64,000 nucleotides of DNA from Pithys albifrons albifrons (GCF_047495875.1 NC_092461.1:43913601-43977600), one strand, 5' to 3'; shown: positions 29,406 to 42,535, counted from the first letter of the stretch. Notes: a model not told the origin generated them from the sequence alone. Program-made: numbers and translations.

Positions 29406-30040
29406 TGTCCTGGGTTGAGCTGGCAAAACGCCAACTGTCCAGGACAAAGGGAAAGGGTTCCTCCTCCCCCCAACCAGCTAAGGGAAAAAGAAGAGGGAGA
29501 GAAAAAAAAAAACCTCAAACCCAGGTTTATGCTGAAACTAACTACATGTATTTATACAGAAAATAGAAAATTAAGAGGAAACTACAATATAGCACACACT
29601 TACACAAGTTATACATATATAACAAGGAATAACTTCCCACTCCCCAATTAATACAAAACAAAGTCTATTACACTAGATCTGTAAGTACTCCAAGAGACAC
29701 ATAGCAAGAAACAGAAAGAGTAACAACAAAAATGTTTCTACTTCCCTGAATGCAAACAATATGCAAGCAGAGGCAGCAGGGGCAGGAGCAAGGCCTGCTC
29801 CAAGACAAAAGCTGGTTCATGTCCGGCTTGTACCTCGGCCATAGCAGAACAGACTAAGCCACTCCCACACACTGGATTTTACACCCTTTGAGATGATGTA
29901 GTATGGTATGGAATACAACATTATTGGCTAGAAGAAGTCAGCTGTTAGCTAGCTCAGCCCAGCTCAAATCAGCTGACAATCCCAGGCCTAGCTGAACTTT
30001 TAAAACCTAAATTTAGGCCCATCTGGCCAAACCCCTAACA
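29406..30040 (-). mobile_element. Solo LTR, ERVL-type family B
   Basis: A 635-bp TG...CA unit with a perfect 5-bp TSD ACTGG (29401-29405 and 30041-30045). Close relative of the LTR at 33262-33870, in the opposite orientation 3.2 kb away. Confidence 0.88.
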
Positions 30041-30061
30041 ACTGGCAAAGGGCACCATTTC

Positions 30062-32730
30062 TAGAGACACAGAATCAGAGGATTTTTGAAGTTGGCTGTT
30101 ACCTCTAGGAATAGTCTAGCTTGAGACCCTGCTAAAAAGAGAGTTAGCTAGAGTAGGTTCTTCAGGTACAGGTCCTGTCTAGTTTTGAATACCTTCAAAG
30201 ATGAAAACTCTGCAGCTCTAGACAGCCTTATTTCAATGTTTGATAACCTTTACAGTAAAAAGTTAAAAAAAAAAAGGACAACTCTCTTATGGTTAATTGG
30301 AATTTCCTGATTTCCTCTTGTCCTTTCACTGGGGACCACTGAGAAAAGTCTTGCTATTTGGCTCCATGTTCTTTACACCTTTCCTTCTAGCCTCCATCAG
30401 ATATTTATATAAATTGAAAAGATTCCCTAAACTTTCTCTCCTCCATGCTGAACAGGCTCAGCTCTGACAGCCTTTCCACAAATGCTCCAGATACTCCACT
30501 GTATTACTGAACATTCATGTCTGTTTCTTACTGAAGAACCCATCACTGTACACAGTACTCCGAATGTGTCTCACCAGTTCTGAGTATAGGAGAAGGATCA
30601 CCTCCCTTGACCTGCTGGCAATGTTCTGCCTAATGCAGCCCAGGACACACTTGGCCTTCTACGTAGCAAGGACCAGTTTCTGGTTCATGGATAAACTGAA
30701 GTCTGCCAGAATCCTTTGGGCCATTTTGCAAAGCTGTTTCCCAGCTGGTTTTTTCCAGAACATACTGGTGCATGGAATTATTTCTTCCCATGGCCAGGAC
30801 TTGGCATTTCCCTTTGTTGAACTTCATGAGATATCTGATGACCCCTTTCTCCAGATCCCTCTGAATAGCAGCACAATCACCTTTCTGGTATCAACTACTT
30901 GTGCTAGCTTTGTATTGCCTGCCAGCATACTGTAGTTCAATTTGTCTCATTGGAGATATTCTGTGTGTCATCAATGAAGGTATTAAACAGTACTGGCTGC
31001 AGTATTTGCCCCTTGGTAGACCATTAGTTACTCTTTCATTTGATCAAAACCCTTTGAGTCTAATAGCTCAGCCAGTTTTTCTGTAACCACTAGTTTGTTA
31101 GCTGATCTATGATGATGTTATTTTAAAAGAGTCAAAATCCTCAGTGAAGTCAACATAAATGAAAGCCCCTTCTCTTTAGTTGTCCACTAACTCAGTCATC
31201 TTATCATAGAAGTGTATCAGGTTGATCAGACATCATTTCCTATTTTTAAAATTAGGCGGATCACTCCCAAACACATTCCTGTCCTGAATAAGCCTGAAAA
31301 TGGTTTACTGGATTAGTTTCTCTATCGCCCTCCCTGTAATCAAGTTGAGAGTGACCAGCCTGAAGTAGTCCAGTTTACTCTTCTTCCATTTCTTGAAAAT
31401 GGAAATGATGTTTGCTTTCTTTCAGAACTCAGGACTGTCCTTTAGTCACTATGAACTTTCAGAGGTAATAATGTCATCAGTTAGCTCACAATGTCATCAG
31501 TTAGCTCAATCAGCATTTGTGGGTACTTCTGATCAGGTCGCATGGACTTGTATACCTGCAGTTTGTTTACATGTTTCCTAAACTAATTGTCCTCCACTAA
31601 GGGTAAGTCCTACTGTAGACTTTCCATTTGGTGTCAAGGATAGGGGATTGCTGAAGTAAATTTTTTACAAAAGATTGAGGAAAAGGAATTCAATGCATTA
31701 GCCTTTTCCATGTCCTTTGACATCAAGTCCCTTGCCCTATTTGGAAGTGTAAACAAATTTTCCCTAATCTCTAGTTACTGGTGTACCCGTCAGAGGTCTT
31801 GTTGTCCTCCATGTCTCCCGTCAGATTTGACTTCATATGAGCTTCTGCTTTTGCAATTCCATCCCTACCTATTTGGATTATGTGTCTGTATTCCTCCTGG
31901 CTCACCTACCCCTGGTTCTGCTTCTTATAGGCTTCTTTTCATATTTATATTTCATCAGGAGCACCTTGTTAATGCATACAAACTTCCAGCTGTGTTTGCT
32001 TGATTTCCTGCAAAAGGATATAAACAATTCTTGAACACACAGGAAATGACTCTTGAAAATTAACTAACTCTCCTGGCCCATCTTGAAGGTAATTCTTCTA
32101 AGCAGGTTCCTGAACTTGCTCCAGGGTTGTGATCTCGCTTTTTGCTCTGATCCTTCCTCTCAGAATACTAAAATCCCCCATCTTAAGGCTGCTGTAACGT
32201 AGGACATCCGCAGCTGTCACATCCCCAACAATTTGTTCTTTGTAATTATGAGAGCCAGCAGGCTATCTTCCTTTGCTGGGTCCTTGAACACTATTGTTAG
32301 AAAGTTTTCATCCATGTACTCCAGAAGTCTCCTGAATTACTTGTGCCCTGTTGTTTTGACCGTCTATCAGATATTTGTCTGGTTCAAATCCCCTAACAGG
32401 ACCAAGGTCTGAGAGTCCTTCCAGTTGTCTGAGGAAGGTTTCATCTGCTTCTTATTCCTGATCAGGTAGTCTGTAACAGGTACCCAAACAGCATCTTAAC
32501 ACATGTTAGTCTGCTCTCTAATACTGACTCATAACCTCTCAGCTGGCTCATCATCCATCCTAAGGCATATCTCAATGCACTTTTTCTGCTGCTTCCCCCT
32601 CATTGCTGTCCTGACTTTTCCATCATGAACAGCCAGTATTCAGCCACTGGAGCACTCCAGTTATGTGAGCTACCCCATGACATCTCTGGACTCGGAACTA
32701 CACACAGACTTCTAATTCCTTCTCATTGAG
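30062..32730 (-). mobile_element. Old, long CR1 LINE (endonuclease-RT region and 3' end)
   Basis: 2.7 kb that follows CR1 in reverse. The 3' end starts near 30064 ('cacagaatcagagg'). The RT region is at about 30500-31500 ('tgtgtctcaccagttctgag'). Upstream endonuclease-region blocks reach about 32700 ('gttatgtgagctaccccatg'). Heavily mutated with many stops in all frames. A 20-bp tandem duplication lies at ~31470-31510. Much longer than the other CR1 pieces here. Confidence 0.75.
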
Positions 32731-32794
32731 AGTAGAAGACTGAAAGTATTTTCAGCTGTCTCTAGGCTTAGCCACATGAATATTGCAAGATTTA

Positions 32795-32897
32795 GTTTGA
32801 GGTAGAATGGTCCTGTGCAGGGCCAGGGGTTGGACTCAGTGATTCTTGTGAGTCCCTTTCAACTCAGCACATTCTGTGATTTTGTGATTCTGTGAAA
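32795..32897 (+). mobile_element. CR1 LINE 3' tail fragment
   Basis: Contains 'ggtcctgtgcagggccaggg', 'ttggactcagtgattc' and the ATTCTGTG-type terminal octamers. Same subfamily as 45405-46130 and 60405-60980, in opposite orientation to the long CR1 next to it. Confidence 0.85.
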
Positions 32898-33256
32898 AGC
32901 AATCTGAAATCTTGCTACATATTTGAATAGTGAATATTTTATCAGGAGTTCTACTATCACAGTTTTTGCATTTAATGGTGGCAGTACTGGCCATATATGC
33001 AGGCAATGCTCTGCATACTACTTAACTCTTCTAATGAATGACTTCCTATTAGTTTCCTCAGGTATAACTTATTTCAGTAAGCCTGACAATGCCAATATAT
33101 TAACATATTAGTGCTGGCACCCAACATACACCACGCTAAGCATAAATTGCTTAGAGATGCACTGATAAATAAGAAACTTCAAGTTCTAGTACTCAGAGTT
33201 TCTTTCTTCTTTTTTATTAAAGAACAAATTAATGTGTGACTAACGCATCATGATTA
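32898..33256. other. Non-coding spacer
   Basis: Unique AT-rich sequence between a CR1 tail and a solo LTR. Nothing recognised. Confidence 0.5.
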
Positions 33257-33261
33257 GTTAT

Positions 33262-33870
33262 TGTTATGGGTTCAGCCAAGTAGATCAAAAATTTAGGCTT
33301 TAAAGTTCAGACTAGGCCTGGAATTGTCAGCTGACTTGAGCTGGGCTGGGCTAGCTAACAGCTGACTTCTTCTAGCCAGTAATGTTGTATTCCATGCCAT
33401 GTTACGACTTCATCTCAGAAGGGGTAAGAGCCGGTGTGAGGTTGTGGCTTGGTCAGTTCCACCATGGCTGGAGTACAGAGAAGACGTGCTCCAGTTGTTC
33501 TCTTCTGTTAGGCCCTGCCCCTGCTGCCGCTACATCATCTTTTGTTTTAGTTTCAGGAAAGTAGAAAAATTTTGGTGTTATACCTTCTCTTTCTTACAGA
33601 GTATCTTTTAGAGTACTTATGAATCTAGAGTAATACACTTTGTATTAATTGGGGAGTGGGAAGTTATTACTTATTACTTATTATATATATATATAAAACT
33701 TGTGTAAGTGTGTGTTATATTGTAGTTTTCTCTTAATTTTCTCTTTTCTATATAAATACATGTAGTTATTTTCAGCAGAAACCTGGTTTAGGGGTTTTTT
33801 TCCTTCTCTCCCTTCTTCCCTTTTCACTCTGTCTTGGACAGCTGGCATTTTGCCAGCTCAACCCAAGACA
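33262..33870 (+). mobile_element. Solo LTR, ERVL-type family B
   Basis: A 609-bp TG...CA unit with a perfect 5-bp TSD GTTAT (33257-33261 and 33871-33875). Sense order is TGTTATGGGTTCAGC ... a GTCAGCTG-rich stretch ... ACCCAAGACA. A TA-repeat expansion lies near 33680-33697. Confidence 0.88.
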
Positions 33871-33875
33871 GTTAT

Positions 33876-35220
33876 TAATAATTTTATGGTTCGAATGTCT
33901 TCAAATTAAAAAAAAAATCTGTATACCTACAGGTGGAAATTTAAGAATGGGGAAAGGATTGTGAAATAAATTAGACTGATCTTGGTTATCTTGATTCTCA
34001 GCAAAACCTCTTCTAATGAATTTTGTTAAAGCAGAACTAGGAAAATAGTATGAGAAAGTAAGTTTCATTCACATATTTTGTGATCCTGTCGATAAGTAAG
34101 GGCTTTACTGAATCTCAAAAAAAGAGTAATAATGACTATAGGGAGGTAAGAGGGGAAGAAAGCACAGTGAGACTGAGACCACAAGATTTGCCAGAGGCAA
34201 AGTAGCTCCACCGAAGGGGGGTTGTTAACAATCAAAGTCATTGCTTTTGGGAGAAGACTTTAACTTTTCCTTCTGTCACTATGTCCTCCTTTTTTCTTTG
34301 GGATAGTACTCTTTCCATAGGGGAATGTAGTTCAAAAGACTGGAATAATTCTTGGTCATTATTCAATCACAGAGAAAAGCTTTTATCTTGTGCCCTAGAG
34401 CAGGCTAGACAGTGTTTGGATACTGCTTCTCTGTGTCAGTAATCCCGCTGACAAGAGGCAGGGAGTAGTGATAGAGGTAGAGTGACTACCAATACAATGG
34501 ATGTTGATATTCAAAATGAAGCATAAGACCTGATGTTCTTTGCTCACTTATGTCCTGAATGGGCATTTTGTAGTTTCTGTACTATCATTTGCAACTGCAC
34601 AGAATTTTTGTGACTGAAAACAATTTATGGTGAGCATTCCCTCTACCCCCCTGCCCCGGAAGTTCACCTGTTCCTGTTGCATACCTTCATGGTTTCTCAC
34701 AGGCTGAAATGTTTCTTAGGCAAATATAAACGTGTTTCTGAATAGAAACCTTCACCAATGTTTCTGTGGTATATTATGCTTTACTGCCATTGGAAATGTT
34801 CCTGAAGGTGGAGGAATTTTTGCTGCATTTACTTGACAGGCAAAAAAAAAAAAAGCGGAATTCAGAGGGTTTGAAATAGCTTTCCTTGTCACACCAAACA
34901 TTGCACTTGGTACCCTGGTGTTATGAAGTTTCAGAATTTACCCAGGAAGAGTGAGGAGGCATAATAGGAATCTAGGAATATGTGTACTTTGCTCTCATAG
35001 CACCCTGCTGTGCAGGTCTGCTTCAGCAAAACGTGGAATAGTGTAGTTTATTTTTCTGGGAGATCACATGTCATGAAGCAACTAGATATAATTCTTTTAT
35101 ACTTGTGATCTTTTTTCTTCATTATTAGTTCCTATCATGAATTTCCAAAGTACGTCTATGAACATATATATACACCCATGTTTCCCTCATGTTACATACT
35201 TTTACTTTCTGACTTCATAA
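33876..35220. other. Non-coding sequence
   Basis: 1.3 kb, AT-rich, with no gene or repeat family recognised. Confidence 0.5.
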
Positions 35221-35221
35221 A

Positions 35222-35345
35222 ATTAAAGAATGAGGTTGGCTGAAAGGGATGTCTGGAGGTCACTGAATTCAATATCCTAGTCAAAGAAAGATCAGCTCTG
35301 AATTCAGGTCCAAATTTGAAGCTAGATCAGGTTGCTCATGACTTT
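35222..35345 (-). mobile_element. Probable old CR1 3' fragment
   Basis: Follows the CR1 3' end in reverse ('ggttggctgaaagggatgtc', then 'agctagatcaggttgctca'). Diverged. Confidence 0.55.
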
Positions 35346-35982
35346 ATTATGTGTAAATTTATTTTACAGGCAGGCTACCTGTATGGCTTTACTTTCCTGA
35401 AAAGGACTAATTCAGCCTTCATGAATTTATTTGGATCAAATAATAGCAGTACCAGTTCACTGGTGCAGTACACTGTCTACTGGCTATACCAACAAATTAT
35501 TGTTCAGGTTGCCATTACTGGATACCACAGAGCTTTGAAAAACATGTCTTTCTGCCCATGAGATTGTCATTTACGGACTTCCTTTCAACATTTATCAGTC
35601 TTTCCTAGCATAAAGCTCTGTAGTTAATGCTTCTGAGCAGTAACCAACATTATTTAGTAAAGCTTAATACATATTATGAATGTGTCTGAGAGATTAATCC
35701 ACAGGAGTGTGGGGCTGTGCATAAGTTCAATTATTTTAGGTTAAGCATGTGAGAAAAGTAGAATAGAATGCTCTGAATAAAATTCCTGTTCTATTTTGAA
35801 TATTAGTGCAGAAGAATGATGGGTGTGGGTTTTTTATTATGAGAGGAGCTGTCCTTTGCATGCAACCCAGGAAAAGCATCATGTAATGAAACTATCAGTT
35901 CTGAGAGAAAATAATTCTCATTATTAAGAAATGTCTCTCCTACTAAGAGGCTACACAGGGTGGTATTAGAATAACTGTGTCC
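35346..35982. other. Non-coding sequence
   Basis: Unique sequence. The 81-codon ORF at 35316-35561 (+) overlaps CR1 remnants and has no recognisable domain. Confidence 0.45.
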
Positions 35983-35993
35983 AATGCAGTATC

Positions 35994-36299
35994 ATCATCA
36001 TCATCATGGCTAGGCATTGTGAACAAAGGGCTCTACCCATGTGGGTGTATCCTTTGAGCCTGTGCATTAGATTTTTTTTAGGTGAGGCACAGAGTGCGTG
36101 AAACTGGCCCCACCTTTGCTTCTAAGGTTCATCTGCCATGGCCAAGCAAGCTTGGACGGTGACACTGAAGTCCTCAGGACTAGAACCTACAGCCTCCGGT
36201 ATTCCCAGGAGGTCTCCCATCCAAGTACTAACTGGGGCTGACCCTGCTTAGCTTCTGAGATCCGACAAGACAGGGCGTCAGGGTGGCATGGCTGTAGTT
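35994..36299 (-). mobile_element. 5S-rRNA-headed SINE-like retroposon
   Basis: A 306-bp unit flanked by a perfect 11-bp TSD, aatgcagtatc (35983-35993 and 36300-36310). In sense (minus) order: a 5S-rRNA-like head (36298-36186), a unique body of about 175 bp, then a short (ATG)n tail at 36008-35994. Head plus body plus simple-repeat tail and long TSD is SINE structure, mobilised by LINE machinery. 5S-headed SINEs are known in other vertebrates (SINE3 class). I do not recognise the body as a named avian family. Confidence 0.8.
36186..36298 (-). pseudogene. 5S rRNA-like head of the SINE
   Basis: By eye most positions follow vertebrate 5S rRNA: 'CTACAGCCATGCCACCCTGA' at the start, box A 'AGCTAAGCAGGGTC', box C region 'CTTGGATGGGAGACC' and 'GGGAATACCGG' near the end. 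The internal RNA polymerase III control elements are largely kept, so the head could act as promoter. Several substitutions and small changes show it is not a functional 5S gene. Confidence 0.85.
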
Positions 36300-36310
36300 A
36301 ATGCAGTATC

Positions 36311-39040
36311 TATACAAAGAAAAATCACATTTCTATATGTCTAAAATGAATTCTGCCCTGCACAGAAATGTGTGAGGCTTTCGGAAAAAAAGGAGTCTTC
36401 AATGTAATTTTTCCTGTATCACAGTCCTAAACATCAGAAAAGTAAAGTATTTCCACATTTATGTCCTAAACATTACACTGGCTAAAATATTTACACACTT
36501 TCTTCTGACACTGTTGGAAATACTATCTGTGAAATTTCTCACCTTAGAATAGATGAGGAGAGTATAGACAGAAAAAAAAATCTAATTAAAAATGTCCTAG
36601 AGTTAAGCCAGTAAACCAATGGAGAATAAAATGCTATTTCTAAATTATGTTTGAAAAAAATGTTGCTGACTGCTGTAAGCTTATAAAGCTGCAAATCCAA
36701 GGAAGCTGCTAAAGCTCTGTGGTTTTACTGAATGGCACCAATATCACACCTTTGATAAAACAATGTTTGAGAGATAAAAAGTATTTATCAGTCATTGTGA
36801 TTCATTTTAGCTTTTCTCCACTTGTTTAATTTTGTAGGTTTGTTTCATTTGAGCTTTCCAAAATCACACATGATGTAACAGTTTACCTATTTACTAATTT
36901 GCTGGATTAATCCAAGCTGCTTTTTACCAGTTAAGTGGAATGACTTTCTTAAAAAAGAAGTAAGTGGAAGATTTGAAGAGAATTCTTTTGACAGGCTAGC
37001 AGAAGGATATAGACAAAATAGTCTTATTACAAGTAGAGGAATATATATTTAAGATTAAATAAATTTTCTGTATGACATGATGTCAATGCTTACTTTTAAA
37101 GACTTAGAATTTAAAAATAATTAATGACTTAATTTTAATTAAATAAATATCCAGGATTAATTCTTCATGAATTTGTAAATCACTTGTTTACTCTTCTATA
37201 GGATATGTGGTATTTTGAGGGATAAATTCTGAAAATAGTATTTCTTTGAGAATTATGTCTTTGCATTAGTCAGACTGAGACTGCTTATTGTTAATAAATT
37301 GTATGTGGTTTATATCAAGAAAAGTAGATTTTTTCATTCACGAGGTATGCAGTTTCTCAAATCATGGAAGTAATCATTAAAAAATATGTTGCTATACTAA
37401 TTTCCATGGATATGTATTATGGCTTCTGTTTCTAGTAAATTGAGTTAAATATTCCATAATAGCTATTTGTTCATTGTAACAATAATATTTAATTCAGCAA
37501 TTTCATTTCTTGTATTCATCCCTATGAGGAAAGTAAAATAAATAAAATAAGGATAACATAATTATTTTCTGCTAAATATGTACAGGTTGAATTTAATTCA
37601 GAGTTAGGAAGCCAGATTCTTTCCTTTATAAGATTAATAAAAATGCATTTATTTTTTATTTGTTATTTTCTTGTTTAACATCAAACTATGCCAATCCCTG
37701 GATGGCAAGCATTTAGTAGAAGGAAAATAAAGAACAATCACTCAATACAAATTGAACTTTCTATTTAGAGCATCCTCCTATACTTATTGAAGGAAATTGT
37801 GAGTGTTCAGGAAAGAGTAATCTATCCCTTGCATGTATTTATTGAACTATTTTTGAATATGAAGTAGACATATAAACATCGAACCACATTAAAAAAAGGA
37901 CTGAAAAAGAGCAGGAATTCTACTTTAAAGGAAAAAAATAGCTGTAACCATCTTGATTTAATTTCTTCTTTGTCAATTTTGTTTTCTGTTAGCTGTAGCA
38001 TTTTCTAAGCATTATTTCATTAGCTAGAAAAAATCCTCATAGGAAACTAAAACTGAAATTATCTATCTGTTTTTAATATGGTAATCTTGAATTAAATAAC
38101 TATTCTGTATATGGCAAGTAATATGAAAGTTTTAAGCTACGGTAATAATTAAATTAGATTATTATTTTATTTGAGAAAAATCTCAACCTGAAATAGCCTA
38201 AATGATGTTCTCAAGAAATAACTTTGCAATTGACATTCCACACTCAGATGTATTATCTCTTATATGTTAAATTTGGTTTTGTTAATTTTTACTCAGAAGC
38301 AGCAAAACAAAATGTTTGTTCTTTGACCGAAGCTTATAAATTATAATAAGTTCTATTCAAAGTCTTAGGTTTAAAAGTGAGTCTAAGATATTTAATTAAA
38401 AAAACCAATACCTCTTATTTTGCCCATCTGTTAACTTTCAAGATACCCAGCTTCCACATGTTCTATGTGTCCTTGTACTCGGCCAGACTTTGTAGGCCAT
38501 ACGGCTCAGCAGCCAGAGCATGTCCATGCCAAATATAGACTCTGAAACCATTTGTAGTCTGCAGTTAGGATGCTGTAGGATTCAAGTCCATGGTTGTTGT
38601 CAGATCTTGCTTAACACACTTCACAAAATACAATGCTGATCAGAGCTGACTTTTATAAAAAGCTGGATCATGAAGGAAGTGATGAGTTTCCTTCTCATTG
38701 AACAGCTAAAATTTTTATGATTTATCCAGAAAATAGCAAATATGATTTTTTTTTTCTGATACAAACTTTGATATGAGTTTTTCTTTCTGCCAGAGAAAAA
38801 CCCATATCATTGTCATTAGAAGGAGAGAGGTCTGCAAATTCTCTGCCTCTCCTAAAAAGGTGTGTTACAAGACCAGAAGTGGAGATATAGGGATATAAGG
38901 GAAGGGTTCTGGTTCTGTTTACATAACTTCTTCCTTACTTCATTAAATGCTTGAATAAAAAATCACACAAATGATTGTACCTGTGAGAAGATGGTGTAAT
39001 AAATTCTCTCTCCTTGCCCTTTCCAGACCATTGAGTTCTT
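36311..39040. other. Very AT-rich non-coding sequence
   Basis: 2.7 kb, among the most AT-rich parts of the window, with few ORFs and no recognised repeats. Confidence 0.5.
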
Positions 39041-39044
39041 TCCT

Positions 39045-39115
39045 ACTTCACAGAATCACAGAATCTGTTGAGTTGCAAGTGACCCACAGGCATCAAGTCC
39101 AGCTCCTGCCCAGTC
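39045..39115 (-). mobile_element. CR1 3' terminal fragment
   Basis: 'tcacagaatcacagaatctg' followed by 'gagttgcaagtgacccaca' is the reverse complement of the CR1 end with its octamers. The next LTR begins almost at once, so one element inserted into or truncated the other. Confidence 0.75.
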
Positions 39116-39118
39116 AGG

Positions 39119-39951
39119 AAGTGGGGGAGGAGGTTTCCCAGGTGCCAGTGCAGAGATTTCCCTGCAGCCTGTGATGAAGACCTTGGTGAAGCAGCTGTCC
39201 TCTTGAAGACCACAGAAGTTAATGGGGGTGCAGAGATCCACCTGCAGCTCATGGAGAAGCCCTGCACTGGAGCACATGAATGCCTGAAAGAAGACTGTGA
39301 CCCTGTGGGAAGCCCATGTTGGAACAGGCTCCTATCAGGACCTGTGGATCTGTACAGAAAGGAGACCACACTGCAGAGGGTTTACTGGTAAGACTTGTTA
39401 CTGTGTGGGGGACCCACACTGGAGCAGGTGTTCTGAAGGATTGCACCTCCTCGAAGGGACCTTCAGTGAAGCAGTTCATGAAGATCTGCAGCCCATGGAA
39501 GGACCTACATTGGAGAAGTTTGTGGAGGACTCTCCTGTGAGAGGTACCCCATGCTGGAGTAGGGGAAGGATTCATCTCCCTGAGGAGGAAGCAGTGGGAG
39601 AAACATCATGTGATGAGCTGACCATAACCCCCATTCTCTGTCTTCATGCACTGCTCAAGAGGAAGAGGTAGAGCCTAGGAAGAAGGGAGGGGTGGGGGGA
39701 AGGCTTTTTTTAAGACTATTTTACTTCTTATTATCCTGCTCTGATTTTGATTGCTAATAAATTCAATTAATAAGGCCAAGTTGAGTCTGTTTGTCCTGTG
39801 ATGGTAACTGATGAGTGATCTTTACCCTGTCCTTATCTCAGCTCACAAGCCCCCTAATTATATTTTCTCTCTCCTGTCCAGCTGCAGAGGGGAGTGATAG
39901 AGTATCTCTAGTGGGTACCTGGCATCCAGCCAGGGTCAAAACACCACTGAG
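39119..39951 (+). mobile_element. Avian ERVL-type LTR (older), 'ccagccagggtcaa' end
   Basis: The first half holds degenerate repeats of a ccca(t/c)gctggagcag-like motif. Then comes a purine-rich 'aagaagggaggggtgggggg' block, AATAAA near 39756-39761, and the 3' block 'ctggcatccagccagggtca', which I know from a widespread avian ERVL LTR. The open frames here (for example 39297-39671) are by-products. The end lacks a clean CA, and no TSD is visible. Confidence 0.75.
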
Positions 39952-40014
39952 ACATATTTAATCAGATGAACCTATGTAAAGACATGCTGAACAAGACTGC
40001 ACTTTTCAGAAGAG

Positions 40015-40790
40015 TGAACAGGGCATCTACCAACACTCTGGGTAACCTGCTCCAGTGTTTCACCAGCTTCCAGGGCATCTACCAACACTCTGGGTAACTT
40101 GCTCCAGTGTTTCACCAGCTTCATAGTAAAAAAAAAGTCTTCCTTATAATTAGTCTGAATTTACTCTTTTATACTCTTTGTCCTATCACAGCAAGACCTG
40201 CTAAAACATCTATCCCCATCCTTCTTAAAAGCTGCCATTAGGTCCTGGAAGGCTGTTATAAGGTCTTCTTGGAGCCTCCTTTTCTTCATTTTATACAACC
40301 CTAACTCTTTCAGCCTGTCCTCATAGGAGAGGTGTTCCAGCCCTCTGATCATCTTCATGGCCCTCATCTGAGCCTGCTCCAACAGGTCCATGTCTCACCT
40401 GTGCTGACAACCCCAGAGCTGGATGCAGTACTCAAGGTGGGATCTCACCACAGTGCAGTAGAGGGACAGAATTATCTCTCTTGATCTGATAGTAATGCTT
40501 CTTTTGATGTAGTCCAAGATATTGCTGGCTTTCTGGGCTGCAAGCATTGCCAAGTCATGTCCCATGTTTAATCCACCAACACCTCCAAGTCCTTGGCAGA
40601 TCTGCTCTCTATATGTTCATCCCCCAAACTGTATCAGTACTGGGTACTGCCTTGACCCAGGTCCAGAACCTTACCCTTGGTCTTTTAGAATTTCTTGAGA
40701 TTCTCATGGGCCCACTTATTAAGCTTATCTAGGTGCCTCTATACATACCTCAGACATACCCGCTGCACCACTCAGGCTAGTGTCATATTC
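40015..40790 (-). mobile_element. CR1 LINE fragment with a 52-bp tandem duplication
   Basis: Reverse CR1 3' half: 'tcctcataggagaggtgttc', 'cccagagctggatgcagtac', then 'cctccaagtccttggcagat'. The first 52 bp (40021-40072) are repeated almost exactly at 40073-40124. Stops in all frames. Confidence 0.88.
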
Positions 40791-40799
40791 CTTTCTCTT

Positions 40800-42535
40800 A
40801 CTTTTAATAAAAATGATATAATTGTTTAATGCCATTGTTTGCAATGTGACAGACACATTTCTTAGCCATACAATCTGACAGGAGCACTATTGGATTTATT
40901 GTTCCTTTATTAGATACATAGTTTTATTTGACTCCTCGCACTCCAAGGTAAATTGCTTGCAAAAACCCAGAGAAAGGTGGCACCAGTTGTATTCAAAATA
41001 TTTATATATTTTTTGTAATAATTTTAAACTCACCATTAAAAATTCTAGAATTATTTTTGAACAAACAGTTATCATAGAAATATGGTTTTAAATCTGCATT
41101 TTTTTTTCATTTATTACAAACATTACAGAGAGAAAAAAACCAGAAAAAATGACAAGATAGATGAGCAAAGAGTTTGCTTTTGCTGTTCAAGGCTTCTACA
41201 TTCTTTAGTCACAATGCTAGTTTTAGGGAATTTGATTAGCAATGTTTATATTAATTTTTAAAACCTCCACTACTGAAGAAGAAAGAATGAAATGTCCAAC
41301 TCTATTGAGAGTATGGGAGAACAAAAAGCTCTCACTCTTCCTGTAAAAGTTTTGTCTTACAAGATGCTCAATATAACTGCTCCTGAATTTTAGAGCATGT
41401 TGTTCAAGAGAAATTTCCACAGCTGAGAGCAAGGTTTACTCAAATGTTTAGTGATTTTTGTTTTCCTTTAAAAGAAGAGGTTGCTAAACAGTAAGTACAT
41501 AAACAATGTAAGGCTCTGCTGACTAAACTATGGTGAGAAGTTTAAACTAAATTGTATCATTCCATGACTTCCTGTAATTTTTATGGTATTGCTGCACAGA
41601 CTTTCTTCCAACAATGATGACAGACAAACAGAAAAAGAATTGTTCAAAATAGGACTTTCAGAAAAAAAAAAGATATCATTATAAGGAACTTTGACAGGAA
41701 CTTACTTTAACTTTTCCTCAAGTATTCATCTCCCTCACACAAGTTTATATGTCCTCTAAAACAAAAACAAGGGCAAGAAACGTCTCTTTACTGTATGTCA
41801 AAACACCCAGTAAATGTTAACTTGGAAAGCCTCTGGCACTATTTTTTAAATATGTCTTTAGCAGATGCAAGACATATTGACATATTTTCAGGATAGTTGC
41901 AATTCATAATTTTATCATGACATCCTGACATGCTCTGCCTTTATGGCAAGTTCTTAATATTCCCCTGTGAATAATGTCATTAGAACTTTACTATAAGGTT
42001 TAAAGGATAACTTTAGGGTTTAGTTGTTTTAGTTCTTTTACTGAATTAATTAAAATCTATTATTTCCTTTATTTTTGCTATTACGTCCAGTAAGCTTTTT
42101 GAATTCTTTGCTGCAGTAGCAGAGTGCTGACTCGTTTCCAACTTGTTTCTCAACATTTTCTGCAAATTTTGAGCAACAATTAAGAGCTATCCTTGCAAGT
42201 AGTAACTCTGTGAAGTAGAACATGATGAAGAACTTTTCATCCATCTTGCCTGCATTTGCCTACAGGCATTTGAAATGGGCCTTGGTCACACAGTATTCAC
42301 AGAGGAAGTGTGAGAGCCTCTCTCATCAGTGTCCCCCAGTGACTTCCCTCACTAGACAAAGTTACACCCTTTAACAACTGATCCTGCTCCTGCTCAGCAG
42401 TCTTCATATATATACTGCCTCCTCCTGTCTCCTTTCCTTCTCTTCTATGTAGTTTTCTGTATGTTAACATCATAAGTCAAGGGAAATTTTTATATTGAAT
42501 GTAAACACATCAGAATAATTAAGGTCTGTTATTGT
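40800..42535. other. AT-rich non-coding sequence
   Basis: 1.7 kb with no gene or repeat family recognised; ORFs under 70 codons. Confidence 0.5.

Noticed and set aside
39297..39671. 124-codon ORF
   Set aside because: Lies entirely in an ERVL-type LTR made of degenerate repeats; the antisense frames are open as well.
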